A stretch of DNA of 64,000 nt, taken from contig JAIQFS010000009.1 of NCBI GenBank assembly GCA_020073145.1, forward strand, positions 62,001 through 126,000. Reading direction: 5' to 3'. Position numbers and translations under genes: made by a program. The notes beneath the pieces are model-generated. The model was given only the letters and a program-made list of their open reading frames with translations, did no database searches and had not been told where the DNA came from. This document shows positions 1 to 9,943 of the stretch, piece after piece (within the stretch, counting starts at the first letter, position 1; each line of letters starts with the position of its first letter). Origin of the DNA: Terriglobia bacterium (lineage in GTDB: Bacteria > Acidobacteriota > Terriglobia > Bryobacterales > Bryobacteraceae).

Positions 1-469
1 TCTGCAAGCCGAGCGCGGTCAGGTTTTGTCCCACCGAATCATGGAGGAAGCGGGAAGCGGTTTGGCGATCGGCCTCCTGGGCCTTGAGTGCGCCGAGAAC
101 GGTATGGCGTAACTCCTGCTCAGCGGTGCTCCAGGGAGTGATTTCGCGCGCCATGCCTCCCGCGAAGAGAATGCGGCGCCGGCGGCGGAGGGGAAACAGG
201 CTGATGTACCAGGTGGAATTGCCGCGGCGCTCCCGCAGCAGGAGAGTCTCTCCCGCGAGGGCGCGGGCAAAACGGCTGTCCCAGGTTCTCGCCAGGCTCA
301 GGCGGAGAACCGCGGCTGCGGTCTTGCCCTTCATCTGTGCGGCGGGTTTTCCAAACAGAGACGACGGATCGCCGTAGATGGAGCGGAAGACGCCCTTGGG
401 ATCGACGATCCAATAACAAGCCGGGCTCTGCTCAAGCAGGGCTTGCGGCAGCCATGCGGTGTCCTCCAT
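1..469 (-). CDS. PAS-domain sensor histidine kinase, NarL/HisKA_3 type (partial, C terminus off left edge)
   Basis: An open frame reads leftward from ATG at 469 to the window edge without a stop, giving the first 156 residues. Residues about 8-110 look like a PAS sensor domain (opening LLEQSPACYWIVDPKG, then a hydrophobic core around LFAGGMAREITPW). Residues 140-156 read RFLHDSVGQNLTALGLQ, which matches the phosphoacceptor helix of HisKA_3 kinases with His143. No signal peptide or membrane segment is seen, so this part is probably cytoplasmic. The start lies 8 nt after the stop of the transketolase gene, suggesting co-transcription. The kinase ATPase domain and any partner regulator lie outside the window. 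Confidence 0.8.
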   Translation of the reverse strand, partial: MEDTAWLPQALLEQSPACYWIVDPKGVFRSIYGDPSSLFGKPAAQMKGKTAAAVLRLSLARTWDSRFARALAGETLLLRERRGNSTWYISLFPLRRRRRILFAGGMAREITPWSTAEQELRHTVLGALKAQEADRQTASRFLHDSVGQNLTALGLQ

Positions 470-476
470 ACGGGGC

Positions 477-1445
477 TCAGCGGCGTTTGCGCGCCAGGAC
501 GCGCCGCGCGGCGGCGGCAATATCGCGGGCGACCAGACCGTACTTGTTCATCAATTCCTCGGGCGTGCCGGATTCGGCATACGTATCGCGGATGCCGACG
601 AATTCCATGGGGCAGGGCTGGAGCTCGGCCACGACTTGGGCGATGCGGACGCCCATGCCGCCATCCACGAGATGTTCTTCGGCGGAGACGAGGGCGCCGG
701 TTTCGGCCGCCGCGCGACGGATGGCCTCGCGATCGAGCGGTTTGATGGTGTGCATATCGATCACCCGCGCCGAAACTCCCTCGGCTTCGAGGGCATCGGC
801 GGCCCGGAGGGCTTCGGCCACCAGCAGGCCGTTGGCAATGAGGGAGACATCGGACCCTTCCAGCAGCTCGACGGACTTGCCGATTTCGAACTTCTGATCG
901 CCGTTGTAGATGAGGGGAGTCTTGGGCCGGCCGGTGCGGATGAAGACCGGGCCGGAGTGCGCGGCGGCCGCCCGTACCAGGGCTTTGGTGGACGCCTCAT
1001 CGGCCGGCGAGAGGACCACGAAGCCGGGCAGGGAACAGGCCAGGCCGGTTTCTTCGACGCTCATTTGCGAGGGGCCATCTTCACCAATGGAGATGCCGCT
1101 GTGCGTGCCGACGACTTTCACGTTGGTACTGGGGTAGGCCACGCAGACGCGCAATTGTTCGAAGCCCTTATTGATGGCGAAGGCGGAGAAGCTGGCGACG
1201 AAGGGGATCTTGCCGGCGTAGGCCATGCCGGCGGCCTGAGCCACCATGTTGCTTTCGGCGATGCCGTAGGAGAAGAAGCGGTCGGGAAACTCCTTGGCGA
1301 AGTAGGTGGTCATGGTGGACTTGGCGAGGTCGGCGTCGCAGACGACGATGTCGTTGTTTTCGCGGCCGAGATCCACCAGAGCGCGGCCGAACGCTTCGCG
1401 GGTGGCGGGGCCGGGTTTCAGTTCGAACTTGGTTTTGGCCGGCAT
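477..1445 (-). CDS. Transketolase, C-terminal (pyrimidine-binding) subunit
   Basis: A 322-residue protein matching the C-terminal half of transketolase, as found in split transketolases of bacteria and archaea. It carries the pyrimidine-domain signature (YGIAESNMVAQAAGMAYAGK) with the glutamate that activates thiamine diphosphate, followed by SFSAFAINKGFEQLR and the C-terminal domain (HTIKPLDREAIRRAA, SAEEHLVDGGMG). With its upstream partner it should form a heterotetramer moving two-carbon ketol units between sugar phosphates in the non-oxidative pentose phosphate pathway. It starts 2 nt after the stop of the N-terminal subunit gene, so translation is probably coupled. A DXS-like role is less likely because the two-gene split and length fit transketolase better. 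Confidence 0.9.
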   Translation of the reverse strand: MPAKTKFELKPGPATREAFGRALVDLGRENNDIVVCDADLAKSTMTTYFAKEFPDRFFSYGIAESNMVAQAAGMAYAGKIPFVASFSAFAINKGFEQLRVCVAYPSTNVKVVGTHSGISIGEDGPSQMSVEETGLACSLPGFVVLSPADEASTKALVRAAAAHSGPVFIRTGRPKTPLIYNGDQKFEIGKSVELLEGSDVSLIANGLLVAEALRAADALEAEGVSARVIDMHTIKPLDREAIRRAAAETGALVSAEEHLVDGGMGVRIAQVVAELQPCPMEFVGIRDTYAESGTPEELMNKYGLVARDIAAAARRVLARKRR

Positions 1446-1447
1446 GA

Positions 1448-2263
1448 CTACTGCAGCTCCTTTAGGGCCAGCTCCATTTCGGCGGGAGTTGGGGCCATTC
1501 CGTGGAACTTAGGGTTGTTTTCCATGAAGGACACGCCTTTGCCTTTCACGGTGTGGGCCACGATGCAGCTCGGCTGACCCTTGGTCGCCTGAGCTTGTTC
1601 CAGGGCCTTGCGGATGGCGGTGAAATCGTGGCCGTCGATCTCGAGAGTATTCCAGCCGAAGGCGCGCCACTTGTCGGCTAGCGGCTTCACTTCCATGATG
1701 TCCTTGACGAAGCCATCGAGCTGAATGCCGTTGTAGTCGACGATGGCGACCACGTTATCGACCTTGTGGAAGGTGCCCGACATGGCGGCCTCCCAAATCT
1801 GGCCCTCTTGAATCTCGCCGTCGCCCATCATGACGTAGGTGCGGTTCGGGCGGCCGTCGAGGCGGTCGGCCAGGCCCATGCCGAGGGCCATGGAGAGGCC
1901 TTCTCCGAGCGAGCCGGTAGAGGCTTCCAGGCTAGGAAGGAAGCGAACATCGGGATGGCCTTGGTAGACCGAGCCGAGCTTGCGCAAGGTATTCAACTGA
2001 TCTTTGGGAGCGAGGCCGGCTTCCGCCATGGCGGCGTAGAGCACGGGACAGGCATGGCCTTTGGAGAGAATGAATCGGTCGCGATCGGGCCACTTGGGAT
2101 TCTGAGGGTCGATGCGCATGAAATCGAAATAAAGCTGCACGACGATTTCGACCGCCGACAGAGAGCCGCCCGGATGGCCGGACCCCGCCGTGCCGATCAT
2201 TTCGATAATCTCGCGCCGGATAACCTTAGCGAGGGCCTGGAGTTCGGCAACGGATTTAGGCAT
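1448..2263 (-). CDS. Transketolase, N-terminal (thiamine diphosphate-binding) subunit
   Basis: A 271-residue protein with the diphosphate-binding half of transketolase. It has the substrate-site motif GTAGSGHPGGSLSAVE near residues 25-40, SKGHACPVLYAA, and the metal and diphosphate-binding motif beginning MGDGEIQEGQIWEAA and ending in VDYNG. Length is normal for a stand-alone N-terminal subunit. The C-terminal subunit follows directly downstream. Upstream is a small secreted protein gene whose stop is 15 nt before this ATG, so hemB, the secreted protein, both transketolase subunits and the kinase may form one minus-strand transcription unit. Confidence 0.9.
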   Translation of the reverse strand: MPKSVAELQALAKVIRREIIEMIGTAGSGHPGGSLSAVEIVVQLYFDFMRIDPQNPKWPDRDRFILSKGHACPVLYAAMAEAGLAPKDQLNTLRKLGSVYQGHPDVRFLPSLEASTGSLGEGLSMALGMGLADRLDGRPNRTYVMMGDGEIQEGQIWEAAMSGTFHKVDNVVAIVDYNGIQLDGFVKDIMEVKPLADKWRAFGWNTLEIDGHDFTAIRKALEQAQATKGQPSCIVAHTVKGKGVSFMENNPKFHGMAPTPAEMELALKELQ

Positions 2264-2278
2264 GGGAATGATTCAATC

Positions 2279-2938
2279 TTACCGCGCGGCAGAGGGGAGG
2301 TGGATTTGAATGCCGGTGATTTCGGGCTGCACGAGGTCAATGTGGGCGCTACCGTACCGAGGGGATGCTCCCGGGCCGGCAGCCTTCAGCTCGTACGAGC
2401 CGGCGGGCAGGTAGTCCATGTGGAAGCGGCCGCGGACATCGGCCTGCACGGTCCGTAGGGGCTCGACAAATCCGCTGGCCGCGTACAACGAAACCGTGAC
2501 GGAAAAACCTGAGGCGGGGATGCCGGTGATCGCACCGGCGATCCGGTGGGATTCGACGTTGAGCAGAAGGAAATCCGTAAACGGGCGGATCTCTCCAGGA
2601 CGTACCTCGATGGAGGGTGCTTTGCCCGGGTCGACAATATCGCCCAAGTAGGCGGGAAAGACCGCCGCAAAATCGGGCGGGTCCGGCGGCGGCAGGACGG
2701 CCAGGACGTAGCGGCCGGGTGGCAATACCAATCGGTACATTCCGGCTTCGTCCACGATTGCCCGGGCGCCGGCCACCAAACGCGGCAGCCCCTCCACTGT
2801 CCGCCGTTCCATGGTTGCGACCTGGGCGGCCCGGACCGGGCGGTGGTAGACATCGAAGACGCGCCCGGTGACGGTGGCGGATGGAAGATCGGCGGCGAAG
2901 GCCGACCAGGCCCACAGCAGACAGGCCAGCAACCGCAT
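2279..2938 (-). CDS. Secreted carboxypeptidase-regulatory-like domain protein
   Basis: A 219-residue protein with a cleavable signal peptide (MRLLACLLWAWSAFAADL). Two beta-sandwich segments follow: residues about 22-130 (VTGRVFDVYHRPVRAAQV, then MYRLVLPPGRYVLAV) and about 130-215 (HRIAGAITGIPASGFSVTVSL, then YLPAGSYELKAAGPG). The pattern of a variable loop followed by LPxGxYxL is typical of CarboxypepD_reg and related transthyretin-like folds, which are abundant as exported proteins in Acidobacteriota. No catalytic domain is attached, so the role is unknown; surface binding or envelope structure is a guess. The ATG is 2 nt from the hemB stop. Confidence 0.65.
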   Translation of the reverse strand: MRLLACLLWAWSAFAADLPSATVTGRVFDVYHRPVRAAQVATMERRTVEGLPRLVAGARAIVDEAGMYRLVLPPGRYVLAVLPPPDPPDFAAVFPAYLGDIVDPGKAPSIEVRPGEIRPFTDFLLLNVESHRIAGAITGIPASGFSVTVSLYAASGFVEPLRTVQADVRGRFHMDYLPAGSYELKAAGPGASPRYGSAHIDLVQPEITGIQIHLPSAAR

Positions 2939-2940
2939 CG

Positions 2941-3912
2941 CTACCCCAGGAGCCGGGCGGCGGGCTTGGCGAAATAGGTGAGGATGATGCCGGCGCCGGC
3001 GCGGCTGATGCTGGTGAGGGTTTCGATCATGGCCCGCTCGCAGTCGAGCCAGCCGTTGCGGGCGGCGGCAATGATCATGGAATACTCGCCGCTGACCTGG
3101 TAGGCGGCCACGGGGACATCGAAGCGGTCGCGCGCCTGGCGGATCAGGTCGAGATAAGGCAGAGCCGGCTTGACCATGATCATGTCGGCGCCCTCTTCCA
3201 GGTCGAGCGCGATCTCTTTCATGGCTTCGCGGCCGTTGGCGGGGTCCATCTGGTAGCTCCGGCGGTCCCCGAATTGGGGGGTGGAGTCGGCCGCCTCGCG
3301 GAACGGGCCGTAAAAGACCGAGGCGAACTTGGCGGCATAGGCCAGGATGGCGATCTTTTCAAATCCATTGGCGTCGAGGGTCTGGCGGATGGCGCCCACG
3401 CGGCCGTCCATCATGTCGGAGGGGGCGACGATGTCGGCGCCGGCCCGGGCGTGCGAGAGGGCGGCCTTGGCCAGCCACTGGAGAGTGGTGTCGTTGTCCA
3501 CGTCGCCGTCTTTGACGAAACCGCAATGGCCGTGGCTGGTGTATTCGCAATTGCAGACATCGGTCATGATCAGCAACTTCGGAGTTTCCCGGCGGACGGC
3601 GCGGATGGCCTGCTGGACGATGCCGTCGTCGGCGTAGGCGCCGGAGGCCAGGTCATCCTTGGTTTCGGGGAGGCCGAACAGGATGACGCCTCCGATGCCC
3701 AGCGCCTGAACCTCAGCGCACTCGCGGACCAGGTTATCGATGGATAACTGGTAATTCCCGGGCATGGAACTGATTTCGCGCTTGACCCCTTCGCCTGGGC
3801 AAACAAACAGGGGAAGGATGAACTGGGCCGGGCTGAGGCGGGTCTCCCGCACCAGGTTCCGGAGGGCTTCGGAGGCGCGCAGGCGGCGCGGGCGGTGGGT
3901 GGGAAAGGGCAT
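2941..3912 (-). CDS. hemB: Delta-aminolevulinic acid dehydratase (porphobilinogen synthase)
   Basis: This enzyme condenses two 5-aminolevulinate molecules to porphobilinogen in heme and cobalamin biosynthesis, in the cytoplasm. The zinc-type metal site is visible as [14 protein letters not shown] (three cysteines). The two Schiff-base lysines lie in [15 protein letters not shown] and [12 protein letters not shown]. The frame is open upstream to 4020, but the start at 3912 is preferred: it gives 323 residues (normal length), begins [14 protein letters not shown] like other HemB proteins, and has GGAG just upstream. A longer start would overlap the divergent promoter at 3948-3975. HemB heads the minus-strand run that continues with the secreted protein and transketolase genes. 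Confidence 0.95.
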   Translation of the reverse strand: MPFPTHRPRRLRASEALRNLVRETRLSPAQFILPLFVCPGEGVKREISSMPGNYQLSIDNLVRECAEVQALGIGGVILFGLPETKDDLASGAYADDGIVQQAIRAVRRETPKLLIMTDVCNCEYTSHGHCGFVKDGDVDNDTTLQWLAKAALSHARAGADIVAPSDMMDGRVGAIRQTLDANGFEKIAILAYAAKFASVFYGPFREAADSTPQFGDRRSYQMDPANGREAMKEIALDLEEGADMIMVKPALPYLDLIRQARDRFDVPVAAYQVSGEYSMIIAAARNGWLDCERAMIETLTSISRAGAGIILTYFAKPAARLLG

Positions 3913-3947
3913 CTCTCCGGATTGTACCGCCTGGGCCTGGAAGGGGC

Positions 3948-3975
3948 TTGACATGGAATCAGGCCCGGTTACAAT
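3948..3975 (+). promoter_or_regulatory. Sigma-70 promoter for the zinc-ribbon microprotein and serS
   Basis: TTGACA at 3948-3953 and TACAAT at 3970-3975 are separated by 16 nt. The site sits between divergent hemB and the 47-residue ORF starting at 3997, so transcription would begin a few bases before that start and leave a very short leader. Confidence 0.7.
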
Positions 3976-3996
3976 AGACCTCATCAAAGCGCTGCT

Positions 3997-5438
<1,442 letters not shown>

Positions 5439-5439
5439 C

Positions 5440-5481
5440 GGCAAAAGGCAAAGGGCAAAAGGCAAAAGGCAAAAGGCAAAA
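5440..5481 (+). repeat. Heptanucleotide tandem repeat, six units of GGCAAAA
   Basis: Six head-to-tail 7-bp units (5440-5446, 5447-5453 with GGCAAAG, then four perfect copies to 5481) fill the gap between the serS stop and the GTG/ATG start of the acyltransferase. The purine-rich units provide AAGG-like ribosome-binding sequence. It resembles the short tandemly repeated heptamers known from cyanobacteria and some other genomes. Confidence 0.9.
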
Positions 5482-6528
5482 GTGATGGCGTGGCGCTTCG
5501 CGCGTTTTGAAAAAAGGCCAGTGGATGGGCATTTGCCGGCGTTGACCGGGTTGCGGTTTCTGCTGGCCCTGTGGGTGATGCTCCATCATTTGACGGGGCC
5601 TGGAATGCGGCTGGATGCCGTGGCCCGGACCTGGCCGCACCCGGTGTATGCCTTCATTCGCGGCGGGTACCTGGCGGTGGCCACGTTTTTTGTGCTGTCG
5701 GGATTTGTGCTGGCGCGGAGTTATGGAAGCGGCGGTTGGCACGGAGACCGGCTGCGGCGTTACGCGGTGGCGCGGTTCGCGCGCATCTATCCTGTGTACG
5801 CGCTCAGCCTGGCGCTGGTGGCGCCGTTTGTACTGGCGGACCGCGCGTCCGGAAAGCCCGGCCTGATCGCGAATTATGGCTTATTGCTGCAGGGGTGGAC
5901 CGGACACTTGCCCGTGGGTTGGAATACGCCCGCCTGGTCGCTTTCCTGCGAGATCTTCTTCTATATCTGTTTCCCGTTGACAGTGGTGGCGCTGCGGCGC
6001 GTAAATCCCGGCGTGCTGGCAGTGGCGGCGTGCCTGCTCACGCGGGTGCTGTTCGCTGTGGGTGTGCACGATGAGTGGAAGCCGCTGGTGCATTTCGCCG
6101 ATTTCACGATGGGGATCGCGGCGGCCTCTTTGTACGACCGGCTGCTGCAGGCGCGGCGGCGTCCGGCGGGCTACTGGTTCTATCTGCCGGGGGCGGCGCT
6201 GGGGGCGGCGCTCATCGCCTGGCCGGAGCTGTTGCCCGGTGGCGTCGACCTCAACAGCGCCCTGCGGCCGCTGAACGCCATGCTGCTGGTAGGGTTCGCG
6301 CTGGGCAGCGGGGTGGCGGCGCGGGCGCTGTCTTCGCGGCTGGCGGTCTTCCTCGGAAAATCGAGCTACGCCATGTACATCCTGCACGTCCCGGTGCTGT
6401 GGTGGGTACGGCGCTGGGCGTTGGATTTTTCGGATGCGGGATACGTCGCGCTGGTGATTCTGATTTCGAGCGTGGTCTACCGTTACGTGGAAGAGCCGGC
6501 GAACCGTTACATCCGGGCCTGGGTGTAG
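5482..6528 (+). CDS. Acyltransferase family 3 membrane protein (OafA/YrhL-like)
   Basis: A 348-residue polytopic membrane protein. Its opening HLPALTGLRFLLALWVMLHH carries the conserved R and HH region of acyltransferase 3 enzymes, followed by GGYLAVATFFVLSGFVLARSY, the family hallmark. About ten hydrophobic segments follow and the end is VEEPANRYIRAWV, as usual. These proteins move acyl groups (often acetyl) to sugars of O-antigen, exopolysaccharide or peptidoglycan at the inner membrane; the acceptor cannot be told from sequence. Start is GTG 5482 or ATG 5485, both directly after the heptamer repeat. No glycan gene cluster surrounds it. Confidence 0.85.
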   Translation: MMAWRFARFEKRPVDGHLPALTGLRFLLALWVMLHHLTGPGMRLDAVARTWPHPVYAFIRGGYLAVATFFVLSGFVLARSYGSGGWHGDRLRRYAVARFARIYPVYALSLALVAPFVLADRASGKPGLIANYGLLLQGWTGHLPVGWNTPAWSLSCEIFFYICFPLTVVALRRVNPGVLAVAACLLTRVLFAVGVHDEWKPLVHFADFTMGIAAASLYDRLLQARRRPAGYWFYLPGAALGAALIAWPELLPGGVDLNSALRPLNAMLLVGFALGSGVAARALSSRLAVFLGKSSYAMYILHVPVLWWVRRWALDFSDAGYVALVILISSVVYRYVEEPANRYIRAWV

Positions 6529-6627
6529 CGGGCACAGGGCTGGAGGACGTGCCGGGCCTCGGACCCCGGGGGTTACTATTCGACTCCGGGCCGGCTGTAG
6601 ATCCCTGTCCTTGTGGGGGCATGAAGA

Positions 6628-7389
6628 ATGAAACGAACTGGCACGTCGAGAGGTGCTGCCCGGCGAGATCAGCCGACTGACTGGAAACCGCGCACTAAGA
6701 GCAAAGTTGCGCTCCTAAGAAAAGTGTTCAACTCTGACCGAAAGCGCCGCCTCGACGCACTACTCGCGCAACTGAGCGTCCTCTACGAAGACCTGCGAAT
6801 CGAACTCACGGCCATCACCGAAGACAGCATGCCGAAGCTTGACGTACTGGACCCGGAAGGCGAAGATGTGGACCATCCCGAGCGCACGGGCGCGTATCGA
6901 CGCCACTATTTCTTGCGTCGTTCAATCGCAACGCTGAATGAATTTGCGGTCGCCTTGAGGCATCTGAACGAGGAACAACCTGAGTTCAAACTCATCAGTA
7001 AGAGCAGGGGCTTCAACAAAGAGGCGGAAGCGATCTGGAGCCAAGCGATAGAGTTCTTCGCGGTGAACGAAAAGCTGATTAAGGAAATTCGTCATGACGT
7101 GGGAGGGCACTTCGGTGAGAAGGCGGCTCGTTACGCGGTTGAGAACTTCGATTTAGATACCGTTGGAAAAGTCGAGATGATTCTGGATAAGGACACCGGG
7201 CTGAGAGATCCGCGGCTACACTTTGTTGAGCAGATAGTCGCTACAGCGATCTTTAGGAGCCTGCCGGGTGACCCTCAACAGCGGTTCGAAGAACTGGTCC
7301 AGAAATGCAAGGATGGCTATCTGCACGCGAGCAATTGTGTTCAGCTTCTGCTCGCGCTTTATCTCTTACCGCAATTTGGCCGCTCGTGA
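6628..7389 (+). CDS. Orphan protein with HEPN-like RX5H motif
   Basis: A 253-residue protein of unknown family, cytoplasmic, rich in charged helices, without signal or membrane segments. It begins MKRTGTSRGAARRDQPTDWK with a basic, probably disordered tail. Residues about 90-170 are helical (RRHYFLRRSIATLNEFAVAL, later FFAVNEKLIKEIRHDVGGHF). Arg155 and His161 form R-x5-H, within the RX4-6H spacing of HEPN ribonuclease and toxin domains, and the segment IRHDVGGHFG is helical and polar as expected. The gene stands alone, and its codon use looks less GC-rich than its neighbours, consistent with transfer. The HEPN assignment is inference from a short motif; a function unrelated to RNA cleavage is equally possible. 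Confidence 0.6.
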   Translation: MKRTGTSRGAARRDQPTDWKPRTKSKVALLRKVFNSDRKRRLDALLAQLSVLYEDLRIELTAITEDSMPKLDVLDPEGEDVDHPERTGAYRRHYFLRRSIATLNEFAVALRHLNEEQPEFKLISKSRGFNKEAEAIWSQAIEFFAVNEKLIKEIRHDVGGHFGEKAARYAVENFDLDTVGKVEMILDKDTGLRDPRLHFVEQIVATAIFRSLPGDPQQRFEELVQKCKDGYLHASNCVQLLLALYLLPQFGRS

Positions 7390-7452
7390 TCGATCCGTGG
7401 TTCGCACTACCGGAGTGATGGATTCCCCGATTCTCGGAAACCGAGCCAGTAC

Positions 7453-8049
7453 TCAGAGCGAACCCTTTAAGCCGAGGTCTTCGGCCTTCTCCTGCATGGC
7501 TTTGATGCAGAAATCGATGTGATCGTCGAGGGGGACAGCGAGTTCCTGGGCACCGTCCAGGATGTCCTGGCGATTGACGGACCGCGCGAAAGCCTTGTCC
7601 TTCATCTTTTTCTTGACCGAGGAAACATCCACTTCAAAAACGCTGCGATGCGGCTTGACGTAAGAGATGGCGGTGATGAAGCCGGCCAGCTCGTCACAGG
7701 CGTAGAGAGTCTTTTCGAGCGGGGAGACGCGCGGGACGCCGCTGTAATTGGCGTGCGACAGGATGGCGCGGCGGATTTCGTCATCCACGCCGCGCTCGGC
7801 GAGAATCGCCTCTCCCTTCATGGGGTGGTCGGGAGGCTGGGGATGGACCTCCCAATCGAAATCATGGAGCAAGGCGGTGACGGACCACCGGGACTCCTCT
7901 CCGCCGAGTCTCCGGGCGTACGCGGCGACGCAGGCCTCCACGGCCAGCGCGTGTTTGCGGAGACTCTCCGACTGAGTGAATTCGCAGAGGATGTTCCAGG
8001 CCTGTTGCCGATCGAGCGCCGGTTGAGGGTCCGCCATGGATTCCATCAT
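7453..8049 (-). CDS. HD-domain hydrolase
   Basis: A 198-residue protein with HD-superfamily metal ligands: RKHALAVEACVAAYARRLGG (first His), TALLHDFDWEVHP (HD pair) and AILSHANYSG. HD proteins are metal-dependent phosphohydrolases; this short type resembles predicted nucleotidase/phosphohydrolases that act on small metabolites. The start at 8049 is chosen because its ATG overlaps the stop of the upstream methyltransferase gene in an ATGA arrangement, which implies coupled translation. It gives MMESMADPQPALDRQQ. Substrate is unknown. Confidence 0.8.
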   Translation of the reverse strand: MMESMADPQPALDRQQAWNILCEFTQSESLRKHALAVEACVAAYARRLGGEESRWSVTALLHDFDWEVHPQPPDHPMKGEAILAERGVDDEIRRAILSHANYSGVPRVSPLEKTLYACDELAGFITAISYVKPHRSVFEVDVSSVKKKMKDKAFARSVNRQDILDGAQELAVPLDDHIDFCIKAMQEKAEDLGLKGSL

Positions 8050-9005
8050 AGCGGGGGGAAGGCGTCGCCCCAAGCCGCCTGGCGTGCGGCGCGGAAGAGA
8101 TCGCGGTCGCGCTTGGTCGCGCGAGCGGTTTCAAGGCCGCGCGGCGTGCAAGTTTCCAGCACGATCAAGCCCGGCTGGTGGCGCGGGCGGCGGACGATGC
8201 GGGAGGGCGCGAGGGCCGCGGGCTCGCGCACCAGAGCCACGTAGCTGAACTTCTCGTCTTCATAATTGAGCTCCGCGTCCTTGAGGCGGCGATGCAGGGA
8301 GGTGCGCTGGACGCGCGCCGCGAAGTGGCACCAGTCGGGGGCCGTCATAGGACACGGGCCCGCGGCCGGGCAGGGCGCCAGCATGTGGGCGCCGCGGGCG
8401 AGCAGCCGGTCGCGTACGTCGCGGACCAGGGAGAACCCGCGGGTGGTACCGGGCTCGATCACAACCAGGGCCACGCGGGCAGCCTGCCACAGCCGGAGCG
8501 CCACATCGGCGGAGGGCGTTTCGCCCAGCGAATAGGCGGCGATGACCAGGTCATGCGGCGGAAACTCCGCCAGCCGCTGGAAGTTCTCGGAGCGCAGATG
8601 GACGTGAGGGAGGAACTCGCGAGCGGCGGCGGCCAGTGCCGTGTCGCGCTCGATCCAGGTGATCGGGTTGAGTTCTGGAAACCAGCGCAGGGCAGCCAAA
8701 GACGCGGCTCCGGCTCCGGAGCCGATATCCAACACGCTGGTAATGGGATGGTCTCGCAGTTCGCGCAGTACAGCCTCGGCGGCAGCATAGGTGGCGGGCA
8801 TGCGAGTGGCCAGGTATGCGGCCACGCGCTCGGCGGCGGGAAGGGTCGACAGAGCGGTCGCGCTACCCTCCCGGTACGCGGCGGATAAGGTTTGCGCGGC
8901 CCGTTTCAGCGCCGCGAAGCCCACGGCTTTCGCGCGCTCTTCGGTGAAGCGTCGGACGGGCTCGGGCAGGGGCACACCTCCATCATGCCGGAACTTCGTT
9001 TCCAT
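8046..9005 (-). CDS. Rsm22-type small-ribosome-subunit methyltransferase-like protein
   Basis: A 319-residue class I SAM-dependent methyltransferase-like protein. The SAM-binding loop is SVLDIGSGAGAASLAAL (about residues 90-105), with the acidic end of strand 2 at WIERD. The C-terminal part has the Rsm22 family block: APCPAAGPCPMTAPDWCHFA with four cysteines, then VQRTSLHRRLKDAELNYEDE and KFSYVALVREP. In mitochondria Rsm22 homologues bind an iron-sulfur cluster and help small-subunit assembly; the bacterial role is not well defined. It lies upstream of the HD protein with an ATGA overlap. Confidence 0.85.
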   Translation of the reverse strand: METKFRHDGGVPLPEPVRRFTEERAKAVGFAALKRAAQTLSAAYREGSATALSTLPAAERVAAYLATRMPATYAAAEAVLRELRDHPITSVLDIGSGAGAASLAALRWFPELNPITWIERDTALAAAAREFLPHVHLRSENFQRLAEFPPHDLVIAAYSLGETPSADVALRLWQAARVALVVIEPGTTRGFSLVRDVRDRLLARGAHMLAPCPAAGPCPMTAPDWCHFAARVQRTSLHRRLKDAELNYEDEKFSYVALVREPAALAPSRIVRRPRHQPGLIVLETCTPRGLETARATKRDRDLFRAARQAAWGDAFPPL

Positions 9006-9114
9006 GGGTGGTGTCTATGAGGGTGAAGGCGGGGCACACTTCGGAAACAATCCCAGGGTTTTGCGCCTGGTGCGCATCCGGGACAGGTGTGTCTGCGCGA
9101 GAAGGAGGCCAATC

Positions 9115-9849
9115 ATGTTCGAGCAGGCTGTGCTAAGCCCGGCGCCGGTGCGCAGTTGGGCGGTGATTCTCGGATTTGCGGGCGAGTTGGCGGCGGTAGC
9201 CGGCGCCCTGGCGGTGCCGTTGATCTGGCCGCAGCTTCTACCGAGGGCGGAAGTCCTGACTTCGATTTTCGCCCCCACTCCACCGCTCTCAGCGGCGAAG
9301 GAGGCGAACCTGCCCCACGTGCGCCCCACCCGGCCGTGGCAGCCGGACGGCGCGACGTTTTATCAACCGGTGACGGTGCCGCCCACGACGGTTGTTCTGG
9401 ACGAACCGCCCCCCGGGGTAACGGTGGAAGGGGGAACGCGGGACGCGGTGTCCGGCCCGCTGACCGGCCTGCTGGATTCTGTGATCCGCATGTCCGTGCC
9501 CCGGCGGGCCCCCGAACCGGCTGCGACGCCGGTGGTGAAAGCGGTTGCGCCGGCCGCACCCCAACAGATTCGGGTCACCAGCGTTCTGCAGGCAGCCCGG
9601 CTGGTACATCGGGTCGACCCGGTCTATCCGGTTCCGGCGCGGGCGGCGCGGATCTCAGGTACGGTTGAGTTGGCCGGGGTGATCGGGACGGATGGAAGAA
9701 TCCGCGAGTTGCACGTCACCAGTGGCCCGCCGTTCCTGGCGCGCGCGGCGCTCGAAGCGGTCCGCCAATGGATCTACCGTCCCACGGTGCTGGGCGGCGA
9801 GCCCGTGGAAGTTCTCACGACGATTACGGTGGTGTTCCGGCTGAACTAG
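9115..9849 (+). CDS. TonB family C-terminal domain protein
   Basis: A 244-residue protein with one N-terminal membrane anchor (about residues 14-35), a proline-rich periplasmic linker (residues 50-160) and a C-terminal TonB domain (RISGTVELAGVIGTDGRI, then ALEAVRQWIYRPTVLGGEPV). TonB proteins carry proton-motive energy to outer-membrane receptors, and this window has two such receptors; there is no ExbB/ExbD gene next to it, so pairing is inference. The start at 9115 is chosen for the AAGGAGG at 9102-9108 and the hydrophobic anchor; the frame is open further upstream but into the divergent gene. Several acidobacterial TonB-C proteins have no proven energy role. Confidence 0.8.
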   Translation: MFEQAVLSPAPVRSWAVILGFAGELAAVAGALAVPLIWPQLLPRAEVLTSIFAPTPPLSAAKEANLPHVRPTRPWQPDGATFYQPVTVPPTTVVLDEPPPGVTVEGGTRDAVSGPLTGLLDSVIRMSVPRRAPEPAATPVVKAVAPAAPQQIRVTSVLQAARLVHRVDPVYPVPARAARISGTVELAGVIGTDGRIRELHVTSGPPFLARAALEAVRQWIYRPTVLGGEPVEVLTTITVVFRLN

Positions 9850-9943
9850 GCGCGGCGCGGCCTGGCGCGGGACGCCAGACGCCCAAGGCGATCGGCCCTC
9901 ACCTGAAGGCGGAGGAATTTGCAAAACTGGTATCACACGCCCA

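Noticed and set aside
459-1577. 372-codon plus-strand ORF across the transketolase gene
   Set aside because: Antisense shadow of a well-supported gene; composition is Gly/Ala/Asp-rich with no family match.
5440-5481. Repeat cluster as a possible CRISPR array
   Set aside because: Units are 7 bp and contiguous, with no spacers. No CRISPR array is found anywhere in the window.
6560-6610. T-loop-like TTCGACTCC near 6577 as a tRNA gene
   Set aside because: The flanking bases do not form a T-stem and no acceptor or anticodon arm can be drawn. No tRNA or rRNA gene was found in the window.
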